Part shown: positions 1 through 28,573 of the stretch, piece after piece
Numbering within the stretch: the first letter of the stretch is position 1
Layout: every line of letters begins with the position of its first letter
Assembly: GCA_036852015.1 (NCBI GenBank)
Contig: JAANDG010000095.1
Location: 1 to 64,000, forward strand
Reading direction: 5' to 3'
Length of the DNA: 64,000 nucleotides
Source of the DNA: Pelodera strongyloides
Lineage: Eukaryota; Nematoda; Chromadorea; Rhabditida; Rhabditidae
Notes under the pieces: model-generated
Database searches by the model: none
What the model was told of the DNA's origin: nothing
Seen by the model: the letters and a program-made list of their open reading frames with translations, nothing else
Made by a program: the position numbers and the translations under genes

Positions 1-229
1 GGGTGCTGTTTGTTCCACCCTCTTGAACCCTCGTTTTGATGCATCTTCATCTTGAAAGTTTTAAACCGTGAGCATTGATGCATCTGAAAGAGGAAAGTTG
101 ACTGTCGAGAGTCGAGATACATCTGAGATTTTATTATTATTTTTGAGATTTAGTTAGAAGTAAGATAGAGAGCGAGTGTTAGTACTCTGCCGTTTTGTTC
201 TGCTGTTTTTGTTTTCAGTGACTTCGTGT

Positions 230-3200
230 ATGAGCTCGTTGTTGGACTATGAGGCCTCGATGCATCTTCTCGACGTAAGATTTCATCTCGTTCGTCATCA
301 ATGATATCCCATCTGCTGCTGCATAGTATTGGTTAGTGTGCGCCATTATTTAATTTTATATGCAAATTTCTTGCATACACTGAGTGACACTTTAGTCGTT
401 TACTTCCCAGTGTGTGGGTTGAACGGCAAGATCAAAAAGTGTTCTGGCGTATTTTTTAAATGAAATTTCACGATTGCATTAACTTTCTTATTGCAAAATA
501 ATGAACTATATTTTCTGATTGATTTTTTCATTTAGGTGTCTGAAAATATGGACTACACAGACGTACGCGAACTTCGTTTCTCTCCACAGTGCCAGAGCCT
601 TTCGACCTTTCCTCGAAAATGGTGTGTTCTACTTTTCAAAAGTTGTCGAATTCTGGACACAATGTAGAAGTATTCACTATTTAAGTTAGAATTGTATATT
701 ACCATTTCGTGGTACCTGCTGTGTGTGTGTTTTTCGGAAGGCCCCTCCATCTTCTCGAGCGCTTCATACACTGTTCGGAAAGTACCGGCACTATATTGGC
801 GGAAAAATTTTCGCCATTTGTACTTTCGCGTAGTCTTTAGAAAATGAGGCACATCGGCCCGCGTGCGGAGGATTGTCGAAACCGTTGTTTTTGCTTGCTT
901 CTTGTTTTGAACAAATATTACTCGTTGTTTTCTTGTCCAATGATCATTTGCCCTGTTCGCGGGAGTAACATTAATGGACTGGTAAATTTAGGCAGTTTTT
1001 GAACACCAAATGCTCGGAAATGTATGAGCAACGTCTTTCTGGCGGTGACGTTTTGAATTCACATCACACTCCAATTTACTCAGGTTTGTGTGGTTAGTTG
1101 CTGAACTGAATAGCTTTTCATCCTTATTGTCGCGATCATCCGTAATTATCTAGTTCGTAAAAAATCAAGAAAGGATCCAGACGCCTGTTTCACCAATATT
1201 TCCGCTTTGCACGGATCTTCCGTGCGCAACAAATTGCGCGCAAAGAGATGAGACACCGCCAATTATAGTTTGTTTACTGCTCACGTAAATGTGAATCCAG
1301 CCTCATATCTTCCATGTGCAGCGGTTGACTGTTATTGTGACGCTTTTGTATTGCAGTACCGGATCGAGGAAGGAAAGTTCGGATATGTGTCCTGCTCAAT
1401 CCTCACGTGATCGTGGTTTCAACGGACGCTACAAGAACAATTGTATTTCCAAGTCTTTTGCCCTTGGAGACTTCATTATTGATGCCGGCAGGACAGGTAA
1501 TTCTTCATGTTGCATTTGGTCTTTTTTCATCCAACGCATTCTATTAATTTAGTCGATGACATCGCTGAACTATGCATTATGTCTGTAGTTTAGACAAGAA
1601 CACGTCTAAGGCGCCGAATACTTCAAAACTTCCGAATCGTAAGAAGAAATACCGTGGCACAGATACGACGCCTACGTGTAACGGGGGTTTCAACATCAAC
1701 GCCCAAACGATCAACCTTCAAAAAGATATAGAGCAGCGAACGCGGACTCCAACTGCTTTGAAAAAGGTACCGCTTTCTTGTTTACGTGTATGATGTGCAT
1801 AAAATGTCCGCGCAATTAACCCGATACACATATTGATCGTCTCCCAAACCTGTTGCACATTTGCGTATGAATGCGACGAATTGTTTTTAATTACCATGTA
1901 CGTAAATTTATGTATATACCAATACCACCTCCATCTACGTACTAAAACAAGACTAAGTACGTACGAATAAAAATAAAATTAGGCGTTTGCCATGATTCTC
2001 ATTATGTTGAACGTATGTGTGTTTGTGTGTACTCGTACGTGATTACAACATCCTGTCTAATTTCAGCGGTTGAAGAAAGTTCGAGATGATCAGCTAATTG
2101 GCAGCGAGTCCCACTCTAGTATGGACACGCGCATCACGTCAGAGCAGGAAATAAACGGTGGGCAAAATCTATTCTTGAATTTGATTTTGAAGCAGCCCTC
2201 TAGTTACCGTAAGCTGATTTTGAAGCAGCCCTCTAGTTACCGTAAGCTGATTTTGAAGCAGCCCTCTAGTTACCGTAAGCTGCAAAGTTAGTTCTGGCTG
2301 AGGGGAGTGGTACTTGATTGGTGTTGTATCCGATTGATTGTATGTGTAAAAAAAGTAGTGATATAAAAGGAGCTTCAGTCTGAGGAAAGCGGTAAAATAG
2401 AAAAAATAAGGCACTAGTTTGAAGGCCGAGGCCGCTGTGGAGGGAGTCGCGCGCTCCCCCTTATTGCTGGTTGCTGGTGAATTTGTTTGGGTTGAACTTT
2501 GAATGATTATGCGAAATAGTTAATTGCTTCCTTGCAGATGACTTGAAACCATGTACGTCCTCCATTTCCGAATGTGAGTTAGAACTGGACGCGGCGGTTT
2601 CTGCATACGTTAAAGAAGAAAAGAAATTCCAAGATAAGATGTGGAAGGTCAACGCCCGTCAGGTAAATATTTTATTTCTGTACATGTAGAAAACATTAGT
2701 AACATAGAAATTTGATTATATTAATAATAGGTTCATAGCTCATTTTACAACATACCATTTACCATACTTGCGTAGTATTTGCCGACTTTGGGGTGATACG
2801 GTGATACCAGAAAGACGTGTGTGGGCACAATCATGCAAAAGCCAGGAGCTAGCGGCGAGGGGTTTGCCGGAAAAATATATGTAGAGGCGGTGAATCGTGT
2901 ATTTTTCATACACACTAACAGTCGGTTTTTGGAAGTATTTCGGTAATTTTTTAGTGAGTATGACTAGGATAAAAATCGCATAAAGAAATTGTTGAATTGT
3001 TGTCCATCACACTTTTCAACAAGGGACCGTAATACTGTTTTAAAGCATTACGCTGGGAACCGAACTTTTATGATGGAATTTTCAGGGAAAATTCCATCGA
3101 CGGATTATAACTGGGATCCACGAATCGCTGAAAGTTTATTAAAGCGGATGAGGGTAGAATGGTGATCGTTGCGAGAAACATGGATGCTGAAATGTTTGAC

Positions 3201-4041
3201 GGTGAGCTTTACTTAACCCTTGTTTATCATAATATTTGAATAAATTATGGACCGGATGTGTATGTGTATGGCTGCTTAGTTTGTAAGTTAGACTGTTAGT
3301 CAGGTTTTACTAACGATGTATTATACAAACAGTAACAGTATATCACACGTTAGGCTACCCTGTTGTTGAACCATGCCTTTATACTTTTATTAGTGTTTGA
3401 GTCTTGACAGGTTCTCCTGGCTCCTGGGTGTAATATATCTAATTTTTATCTTTTGTTTTAGCATCAGTGACCCACTTGATGGTGGACTAAGTGGACTTGG
3501 AGGCAAGATGCTCTACAATGGTAGTTCCGTTTATAAGAGCTGGAACGAAGAAATCGTTATCTCGACTCGTTGCTCGCCATCCCTACACTTGTGTTATAAC
3601 ACTGTTAAGGAGTTGCGGAAGAGGGGTAAGTTATCATTTTACCGAATCTCTAAATTATCAATTGATAACGGTGCTAGGAACTGTTTGAATTCGTAGTACC
3701 ACTCTTCAGCTAGTTTCTGAAACTCCCCTCGCCTTTGATGGTAAGGGTAAGGTAAAGCTGAGCAGCCATTAAGTGTTAAAATATTTTGTTGTGTCCTAAA
3801 GAAAGTGAAGATCTGTATGTCCTCTACGTTGGTCATAGGTAATTGTTGATCTTTTGTTGAAATCTGAATTAGTTCTTATCGGAACCCTTGAAGCTTATCG
3901 CCTGCTAGTTCATAAATTCATAAGATATCTCATTTTTCACTCTTTTATTTTCAGCCGCTGTATCGAAGAATACTCGCACTGAATCAAGTGGCTGTAGCGG
4001 AGCGTTTATACGAAATGGAGCAGCCTTCGTTATTTGCGTGA
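230..4041 (+). CDS. Uncharacterised 248-residue protein, seven exons
   Basis: Exons 230-274, 536-621, 1357-1496, 1594-1766, 2067-2157, 2538-2662 and 3955-4041 have GT/AG boundaries and compatible phases and sum to 747 nt with a TGA at 4039. The ATG at 230 follows a TTTTCAG acceptor at 212-218, which could be a spliced-leader site. I do not recognise the family. The protein is hydrophilic, Ser/Lys rich, with no signal peptide or membrane segment. It has a patch SKSFALGDFIIDAG near residue 70, a basic stretch LPNRKKKYRG near 107, an acidic/charged region (SAYVKEEKKFQDKMWK) and a C-terminal helix-like end (RRILALNQVAVAERLYEMEQ). This suggests a cytoplasmic or nuclear protein, but function is unknown. 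Intron 5 carries a three-unit tandem repeat, and intron 6 carries a possible stop-containing exon. Confidence 0.72.
2182..2280 (+). repeat. 33-bp tandem repeat, three identical units
   Basis: Three perfect copies (2182-2214, 2215-2247, 2248-2280) of a 33-bp unit lie in intron 5 of the first gene, starting 24 bases after the splice donor. The period is a multiple of three and the frame of the preceding exon stays open through all copies, so a retained intron would add the repeated 11-residue peptide LILKQPSSYRK before a stop at 2289. Perfect identity implies recent expansion. Confidence 0.95.
3462..3625 (+). other. Candidate alternative (stop-containing) exon
   Basis: A good acceptor (TTTTGTTTTAG) and a good donor (GTAAGT) bound 164 bp inside intron 6 of the first gene. 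Exon 6 ends in phase 0, so inclusion would read CAT CAG TGA and stop at once. A different frame is open across it (SDPLDGGLSGLGGKM), but no upstream exon in the right phase was found. It may be a poison exon, part of a nested gene, or chance. Confidence 0.3.
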
Positions 4042-4262
4042 TGGTTTTTCTTATTTTGCTTCTTTTAGATATTTTAACTTTAATCTTTCATTGTATGCTG
4101 CTTACGGTTAGCAAATTAGCCTAAGTAATTGTTTCCTTTTGTTTTTAGTGATTGTAGTGTTGTATTACTAGTGTGTAGCAAAGTGGTTTGAATTATAATA
4201 ATTTAGCATTGTGATTGAGGCTTTACGGGTTTTTCTTTTGTATTCATATTCATTGCATATGT

Positions 4263-4268
4263 AATAAA
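4263..4268 (+). terminator. Poly(A) signal AATAAA
   Basis: AATAAA lies 222 bases past the stop codon of the first gene, in AT-rich sequence before the retroelement. It is the first canonical signal I see after the stop. Confidence 0.45.
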
Positions 4269-4468
4269 AATGTTATCTCTGAATTCTTGTTTTCACTAAA
4301 GGAAGAAGGCGTTTTAACGCTGATATTATACTTGAATACTCATTTTTATGTTGTGATTCTTTTTGTGAGTTTTTCTCTTTGCTCGTTTTTTTGTCGTCAT
4401 GGTGGTATGAATAGTTCATGAAATTTAATATGGGATATCTTGATGTTTCATTAGTTCGATATATTCCG

Positions 4469-4484
4469 GTGTGCACTGAGTTGT
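4469..4484 (+). repeat. Left copy of 16-bp direct repeat flanking the PLE
   Basis: GTGTGCACTGAGTTGT matches 8112-8127 (GTGTGCACTTAGTTGT) at 15 of 16 positions. The two lie immediately outside the RT and endonuclease segments, as expected for a target-site duplication. Confidence 0.65.
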
Positions 4485-4511
4485 TATCTAATTTAATTTA
4501 ATTTAATTTAG
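4483..4511 (+). repeat. 29-bp direct repeat, copy 1 (TAATT-rich)
   Basis: GTTATCT followed by (AATTT) units and AG is identical to 5520-5548. The two copies bracket the RT segment and lie where the two PLE part-copies begin. They may be the termini or tail of the element. Confidence 0.85.
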
Positions 4512-4525
4512 ACCTAACACTCTCT

Positions 4526-5074
4526 ATGTTGGAATTTAAATATCTGAAGTTAGCTACTAATCATAACATCCACTTTAAGTTATGTGTTAGGAGATATATG
4601 GATGACATTGTTATGTTATATAACGAGGATAGTATACTACAAACTCTGGACCATATATATCCGGCTACACTAATTCTTGAAAAGGCTAACGAAAACGATA
4701 GTGAGGCTGCCTTTCTAGACCTGTATCTCACAAGAAACGTAAATAAATGGAACATTAACCTATACAACAAAACCGATGATTATTCGTTCGAAGTTAATAG
4801 GTTTCCTATGTTTGACACTCAAATATGTCCTTTTATCAAGATAAACTGCATTCTAGGAGAAATTCTCAGAATCAACAGATGTACATCCGATATCTTTCTT
4901 TTTAAGATCAAAGTAATCGAATTAGCTCACAAATTACACAAAAATTTGTACCCATCTTCTATTGTACTAGATACATTCAAAAAGGCTATTAATCGGTACC
5001 CTATTGTATCCCACAAATATGGATCTTCTCCCAAGTTGCTATGTAAATGGATTGAACAAATTAGAATTCCTTAA
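4526..5074 (+). pseudogene. Reverse transcriptase C-terminal half (PLE)
   Basis: The 182-residue open frame begins near the RT palm motif C, RRYMDDIVMLYN (YMDD catalytic aspartates), followed by the conserved EAAFLDLYLTRN and YNKTDDYSFEVNRFP segments and the thumb-like helix region (FKIKVIELAHKLHKNLYP), ending IEQIRIP and a stop. Motifs upstream of C (fingers, palm A and B) are absent, so it is a fragment. The ATG at 4526 is simply the first Met in the remnant. The family is the RT linked to GIY-YIG endonuclease in Penelope-like elements; the companion endonuclease lies downstream at 6725-7834. Confidence 0.8.
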
Positions 5075-5389
5075 CTTTCTTATTTATTCACCCAGCACCC
5101 ATCATACATTAGTCCTATCAAATACTATGCGTCTCTACCCCTGACCTCATGTCAACTTGTTAAGTAACACCGGATATGGTCATACCAACGCATTTCTTTT
5201 CATCTCTAACTCCTCGCTTACATCCATACCATCTCAAGTACATAGGCCCCCATCAAATCTAGTGAGCAAGGAGCTGTGCTACCCATATGACACTTGCACT
5301 TTTTCACCTTTTTCTTTTTCCGCATTATCTTACTCAGTTATTTTCTTAGAATTTTAATTTTAGTCAGTAATTAATCCTATATCACAATA

Positions 5390-5478
5390 CCACCGGGGCA
5401 TCATACTGACGATGACCCCTCCCCGGTGGCTAAATCCTCGTCTATGACTTAAGGGTCGAAACGAGGTGACCCTCCCAT
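5390..5478 (+). other. Self-complementary GC-rich segment, possible ribozyme-like RNA
   Basis: CCACCGGGG (5390-5398) pairs with CCCCGGTGG (5421-5429). CTGACGA (5406-5412), GACCC (5414-5418), GGGTC (5453-5457) and GAAAC (5458-5462) follow in the order of a hammerhead core, and CCTCGT (5436-5441) can pair with ACGAGG (5461-5466). PLE terminal repeats are known to carry hammerhead motifs. The helices do not close into a standard hammerhead fold, so only a structured RNA is claimed. Confidence 0.35.
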
Positions 5479-5519
5479 ATTTTATATTCCTATTTATCGT
5501 ATTCCTAATATTTTCAGAT

Positions 5520-5548
5520 GTTATCTAATTTAATTTAATTTAATTTAG
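5520..5548 (+). repeat. 29-bp direct repeat, copy 2
   Basis: Identical to 4483-4511. It separates the RT part-copy and its 3' region from the minisatellite and endonuclease part-copy. Confidence 0.85.
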
Positions 5549-5712
5549 TTATATTTTTATACATAGAATCATGTAACTCCTTTGTATTTCGTTTGTAATT
5601 GTTACTTGATTCTTGGCTTGCTTAGTTGGAGGATTAAGTTCCCCACAGGCTTGTCTTTGAATCTAGTATTTTCTACTCCAATTTTTCAATTTTTTTTATT
5701 TCTTTGTACTTT

Positions 5713-5934
5713 GGTAACCTCCGGGTTGCTATATCCTTCGGGATACCCTGGTAGCCTCCGGGCTGCTTTATCCTTCGGGATACCCTGGTAGCCTCCGGGC
5801 TGCTTTATCCTTCGGGATATCCTGGTAGCCTCCGGGCTGCTTTATCCTTCGGGATACCCTGGTAACCTCCGGGTTGCTATATCCTTCGGGATAACCTGGT
5901 AACCTTCGGGTTGCTATATCCTTCGGGATAAACT
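5713..5934 (+). repeat. Six 37-bp units forming UNCG-tetraloop hairpins
   Basis: Units start at 5713, 5750, 5787, 5824, 5861 and 5898. Each contains a stem GTAACC or GTAGCC, a loop TCCG or TTCG and the complement GGTTGC or GGCTGC, then a second stem TATCC, loop TTCG, GGATA. The A-T pair in units 1, 5 and 6 is a G-C pair in units 2-4, changed on both sides of the stem. The array sits in the PLE spacer. It also gives a long spurious open frame on the opposite strand. Confidence 0.92.
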
Positions 5935-6724
5935 TTGGTGGCATCATTGCCATCTACCTTATACTCTATTTAGTGTCTCTTGAGACACTTTATATTTAAT
6001 TTATGTTCAATCCTTTCTAACTTGTCACTTATTCATTTTACCTTACTATGATTATATTTACAACTTACACTAGTCATTTTATATTATTTTTGTACTTAAT
6101 ATCACCACTATACCACTATGTAATAATGTAATGCACCTTAACATGTTCCCCATACCTTTTTTCACTTGCAGGGCCCTCTTACCTCAATACAATTGCATCT
6201 TTTCCCTTTATCTTTATTATTATTTTACTTGTTACCATCTACAATGTACACAAATACCCTTTATTTTATTCATAACATACACGTATTCCATTCTCTTACT
6301 TTTACTATCTGTCCTAGTCCTAGGACTTTCCAATTATTATACACAAGACCGTCGGAGTACTCCAATTTTGAAGCAGTACACTCCCTTTATTGCACCTAAA
6401 ATATTTTCCGTACCATTTTCCGTACCAATGCTTCACCTCGGTACAGTGAGGTCTGAGAGTATACAATTTCTGTATTTTCAATATTTTTAAATCTTTATTA
6501 TATTCTCTTCATTCTCTGTAAGGGGCCCGAGTCGGAATAATGGTAGTGAATGGCCGCAGACTCGTGGAACCTCGGAGAAGCCTAGTACCAACGTGGTAGG
6601 CGCTTTTTAGCTCCGGTCCCGCCATGTCACCCAAAGTGTAGCCGTTTTCTACCTTACCCTTAAGGCCTGAGGCGGCTGAACAGGGGACATAGTATGCCTT
6701 GCAAATCAAGCAGACTATTATAAT

Positions 6725-7834
6725 TTGAAAATTCTAACTTCTTCCAAAATTGGCCCAAATATGAAACTCACTTCTCTTAAGGGAACACAAGAGCTAGGTA
6801 TTGGCTGTAATTCAACTAGATGCAAAATCTGTCCTCTTGTATCACACGAAACTATTATACAAAGTAGCTCTACCAAATATTACAGTTTTCTCTATTCTAC
6901 AGCTAATACTGATTGTAATAGTAAAGGTATAGTATATTGCATTACATGCGATAAATGTAAAATTCAATATGTTGGTGAAACCAAAAACTCTGTTAAAACT
7001 AGACTCAACCAACACCGCGGTCACTTTAAGAAAGAATCCATGGAAACCATCTTATACACCCATTTTTCTGAATGTCAGGCTGGTATAGCAAACAAGAAAT
7101 TTACAATTCATATTTTAGATAGTTTAAAAGAAAATTCTGATAATGTACTACGCAGAAATAAGGAAGTTTTTTGGATCAAACTACTAAATACTGCATTTCC
7201 CTACGGGTTAAATGACCAAATCAAAGGCTACGGCCTTATCAGTGATAATAATAAAAAAGGACTAGGCAACCCAAATCTTCCTTACTTTGCTTTAAAAGTC
7301 ATCCGCCCTCCCAAAAATAGAGGCATCCGAAAAAGACGTACCGCACAAAATCACAGCAATTTGCAGATACCAGACCTTTCTCAAAAAATTCCATATCATA
7401 CGCTTACTTCTTTAAATTTCTCTATGCCTGTAAAAACCAAAAAAGATTTAATTAGAAATTACTTGGCGGGTATAAACTTAATGCAGTATCGAAGAAATGT
7501 TGAAGCTATTTGCGGTAAAATTACTATTTCCGAGCATTCAAGTAAGAAAAAACAGAATTTTAAACCGGATTTTACTTTGAACATTCCATATGCGGAGCAT
7601 TGTAATCTTAAATACATGGTTAAGAAAGCTATTAAGACAATCTACTCTCAGAATAATATATCGAGAGATAATTATCCCGTTATCAACTTCAGATATAAAT
7701 ATAACGTTCCTCTAGGCCCTAAATTATTCAACTACAAACCTCTCGTTTCCAAAAATTGCTATAAGACAAATTGTAACTGTTCTCAATATCTTCCCTATTG
7801 TACTGCTAAAGAAAAAACTAAAAAAGGAAAATAA
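6725..7834 (+). CDS. PLE endonuclease ORF with GIY-YIG domain, C-terminally truncated
   Basis: The frame is open from 6725; the first ATG is at 6761. It has a zinc-finger-like CNSTRCKICPLV, then the GIY-YIG core (KGIVYCITCDKCKIQYVGET, catalytic Arg in SVKTRLNQHR) and the conserved end EVFWIKLLNTAFPYGLND. This is the PLE-type GIY-YIG nuclease, which nicks target DNA for target-primed reverse transcription. About 200 further residues are basic and Lys-rich, ending in a Cys cluster (CYKTNCNCSQYLPYC) and KEKTKKGK before the stop at 7832-7834. The RT that should follow is absent here. The intact 360-residue frame suggests recent insertion. It may no longer be expressed. Confidence 0.8.
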   Translation: MKILTSSKIGPNMKLTSLKGTQELGIGCNSTRCKICPLVSHETIIQSSSTKYYSFLYSTANTDCNSKGIVYCITCDKCKIQYVGETKNSVKTRLNQHRGHFKKESMETILYTHFSECQAGIANKKFTIHILDSLKENSDNVLRRNKEVFWIKLLNTAFPYGLNDQIKGYGLISDNNKKGLGNPNLPYFALKVIRPPKNRGIRKRRTAQNHSNLQIPDLSQKIPYHTLTSLNFSMPVKTKKDLIRNYLAGINLMQYRRNVEAICGKITISEHSSKKKQNFKPDFTLNIPYAEHCNLKYMVKKAIKTIYSQNNISRDNYPVINFRYKYNVPLGPKLFNYKPLVSKNCYKTNCNCSQYLPYCTAKEKTKKGK

Positions 7835-8111
7835 CGAGACTGGAAACTATTCTTGCGAGAAAGGGTAGCTCCTAACTTATAGATATAGACCACTGAAACA
7901 TTTTATACGATCAGCGAATATTGGAAAGATGCCCCAGGCGGCGGTAGCCGACTGGTAGTATATAAAAGTGAAGTAACTTTCGGTTCAAATTGGTTGCTCG
8001 GTCCCTGTTTACTTTGTTGTAAGCTGGGGTTCAGGTATGCGGTCTTTCTTTTTATGTTAGGTTGACCTTTCTGTATCTGGGAGAGTGGCGTTAATCACCG
8101 CTGGACCTCGA

Positions 8112-8127
8112 GTGTGCACTTAGTTGT
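8112..8127 (+). repeat. Right copy of 16-bp direct repeat flanking the PLE
   Basis: GTGTGCACTTAGTTGT matches 4469-4484 with one mismatch. It defines the right boundary of the insertion. Confidence 0.65.
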
Positions 8128-9313
8128 CTAGAAGTGAGTGTCTGAAATTTTCAAATGAATTCCCCTTACGAAACTGAAAGGATATGTGGATATTGATTTC
8201 CTTAATCTAACCGTGGTAAACAGAGATAAAAAGAGGCGGACATGCCAGTGTAAGATGACAATTGCATACATTGTAATTGAACAATAGAGAAATAATGTGT
8301 AACAAAACAAGAGGTAGCTAACGTATTGTTCACATGTAGCACATTTACTTACCTACTAAACAAACTCTTTACTCCATCATAATCATTTTTTTAAGTGTCG
8401 ATTAGCTATTCATTTGATTTGCGTAATAAATCTGATGTTACATATGTTATGCTATGCGAAATTAATATTCGTTCCACATTAAATATCTAAACATTTGTTT
8501 AGGTAATATATACAGACCTTTTACTTTCTTGTTTGAAACACTGATTGTAGCTATATATGTTATATAAAACGGCACTTTGTATTGCGTTCTGTATTGCTGC
8601 ACAAACATGTTAAAACACCACAACATTTTATTCGAAGGCTACATAAGTAAATCATTATACAGTAAGGTTCGCCGAACTTACAATGTGATAAATATGAAAT
8701 GAACATATATGAACTTTTTGTGATACTCAAACTAAACTCGGCCAATTTTGCCAATTGCAAGAAAGCATATTAAAAGAGTCAACTCCACAACTGGATTCAC
8801 CAGGCTTTGACGAATGACACCAGGCTTTCTTTAAAGGAGGAAACTTTTTGATATTTGGATAATTGTCAATCGCTTATATACGATATACGATTATTTGATC
8901 TATACGATTGTCACTCCTTAGAGAACAACGAAATTCGATTCATTTTTGCTACGACGCACATTTTTTCACGAAAACCTCACAAAAGCAGTAACTCTTGGAC
9001 ACAAAATTACTAGAAACTTGCTGGGTGTGTCTAAAGATAAGTCAATAAATTATCAAAAATAAATATGTTTAAGCACCACACGTTAAAATATAATTACCTA
9101 ACGTTTAGAGCTGGATGGTGAACACTGCAAACAAGGTTCTACACAGTAGTTTGATAAAATTGATAAATGAATCAAATCGACGTTTTATTCAGCAATATAT
9201 GCAAATGACAACTCTACCTACAGCGTTGCAAGCCCTTGAGTTTCATCAGTTGGTATTCCGCAGGAGGGACACAACTGACTGAGCATATGATAACAGTTGA
9301 AAAACTCTAGCGC
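8128..9313. other. Intergenic AT-rich DNA, no gene seen
   Basis: Between the retroelement and the last pkc-2 exon I find only short, unconvincing frames. The part next to 9313 is the probable 3' UTR of the PKC transcript. Confidence 0.6.
9184..9189 (-). terminator. Poly(A) signal for distal PKC isoform
   Basis: TTTATT on the + strand reads AATAAA on the - strand, 125 bases past the distal stop codon. Confidence 0.5.

Positions 9314-28573
<19,260 letters not shown>

Larger units (their letters stand above)
4485..8111 (+). mobile_element. Penelope-like retroelement copy, permuted and truncated
   Basis: The segment holds an RT C-terminal half (4526-5074), a non-coding stretch with hairpins and a minisatellite (5075-6724), then an endonuclease ORF with a GIY-YIG domain (about 6725-7834) and a 3' tail. 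RT plus GIY-YIG is diagnostic of Penelope-like elements. The endonuclease ORF continues about 200 residues past GIY-YIG to a Cys cluster (CNCSQYLPYC) resembling the start of the RT region in PLEs with an N-terminal endonuclease, then stops. The order seen (RT end, spacer, EN, RT start) is therefore a circular permutation, or the junction of two head-to-tail truncated copies. The RT catalytic N-terminal half is missing, so the copy is not autonomous. Confidence 0.75.

Noticed and set aside
553..852. 99-codon frame on the - strand
   Set aside because: It is antisense to exon 2 of the first gene and shows no motif.
3088..3200. Exon-like segment after TTTTCAG in intron 6 of the first gene
   Set aside because: It stops in the required frame and has no counterpart downstream.
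5713..5934. CRISPR-like array
   Set aside because: Units are contiguous with no spacers, in a eukaryotic retroelement; it is a tandem repeat.
5768..5953. Repetitive - strand frame (PGYPEG-like repeats)
   Set aside because: It is only the opposite-strand translation of the 37-bp hairpin array; 37 is not a multiple of three, so the peptide repeats are not maintained in register by selection.
6131..6490. 119-codon + strand frame in the PLE spacer
   Set aside because: Low-complexity, Phe/Leu/Tyr-rich from T-rich DNA, no RT or endonuclease motif.
7935..8015. tRNA-like GC-rich stretch with GGTTCAAAT box
   Set aside because: No acceptor stem or anticodon arm can be formed around the B-box-like motif.
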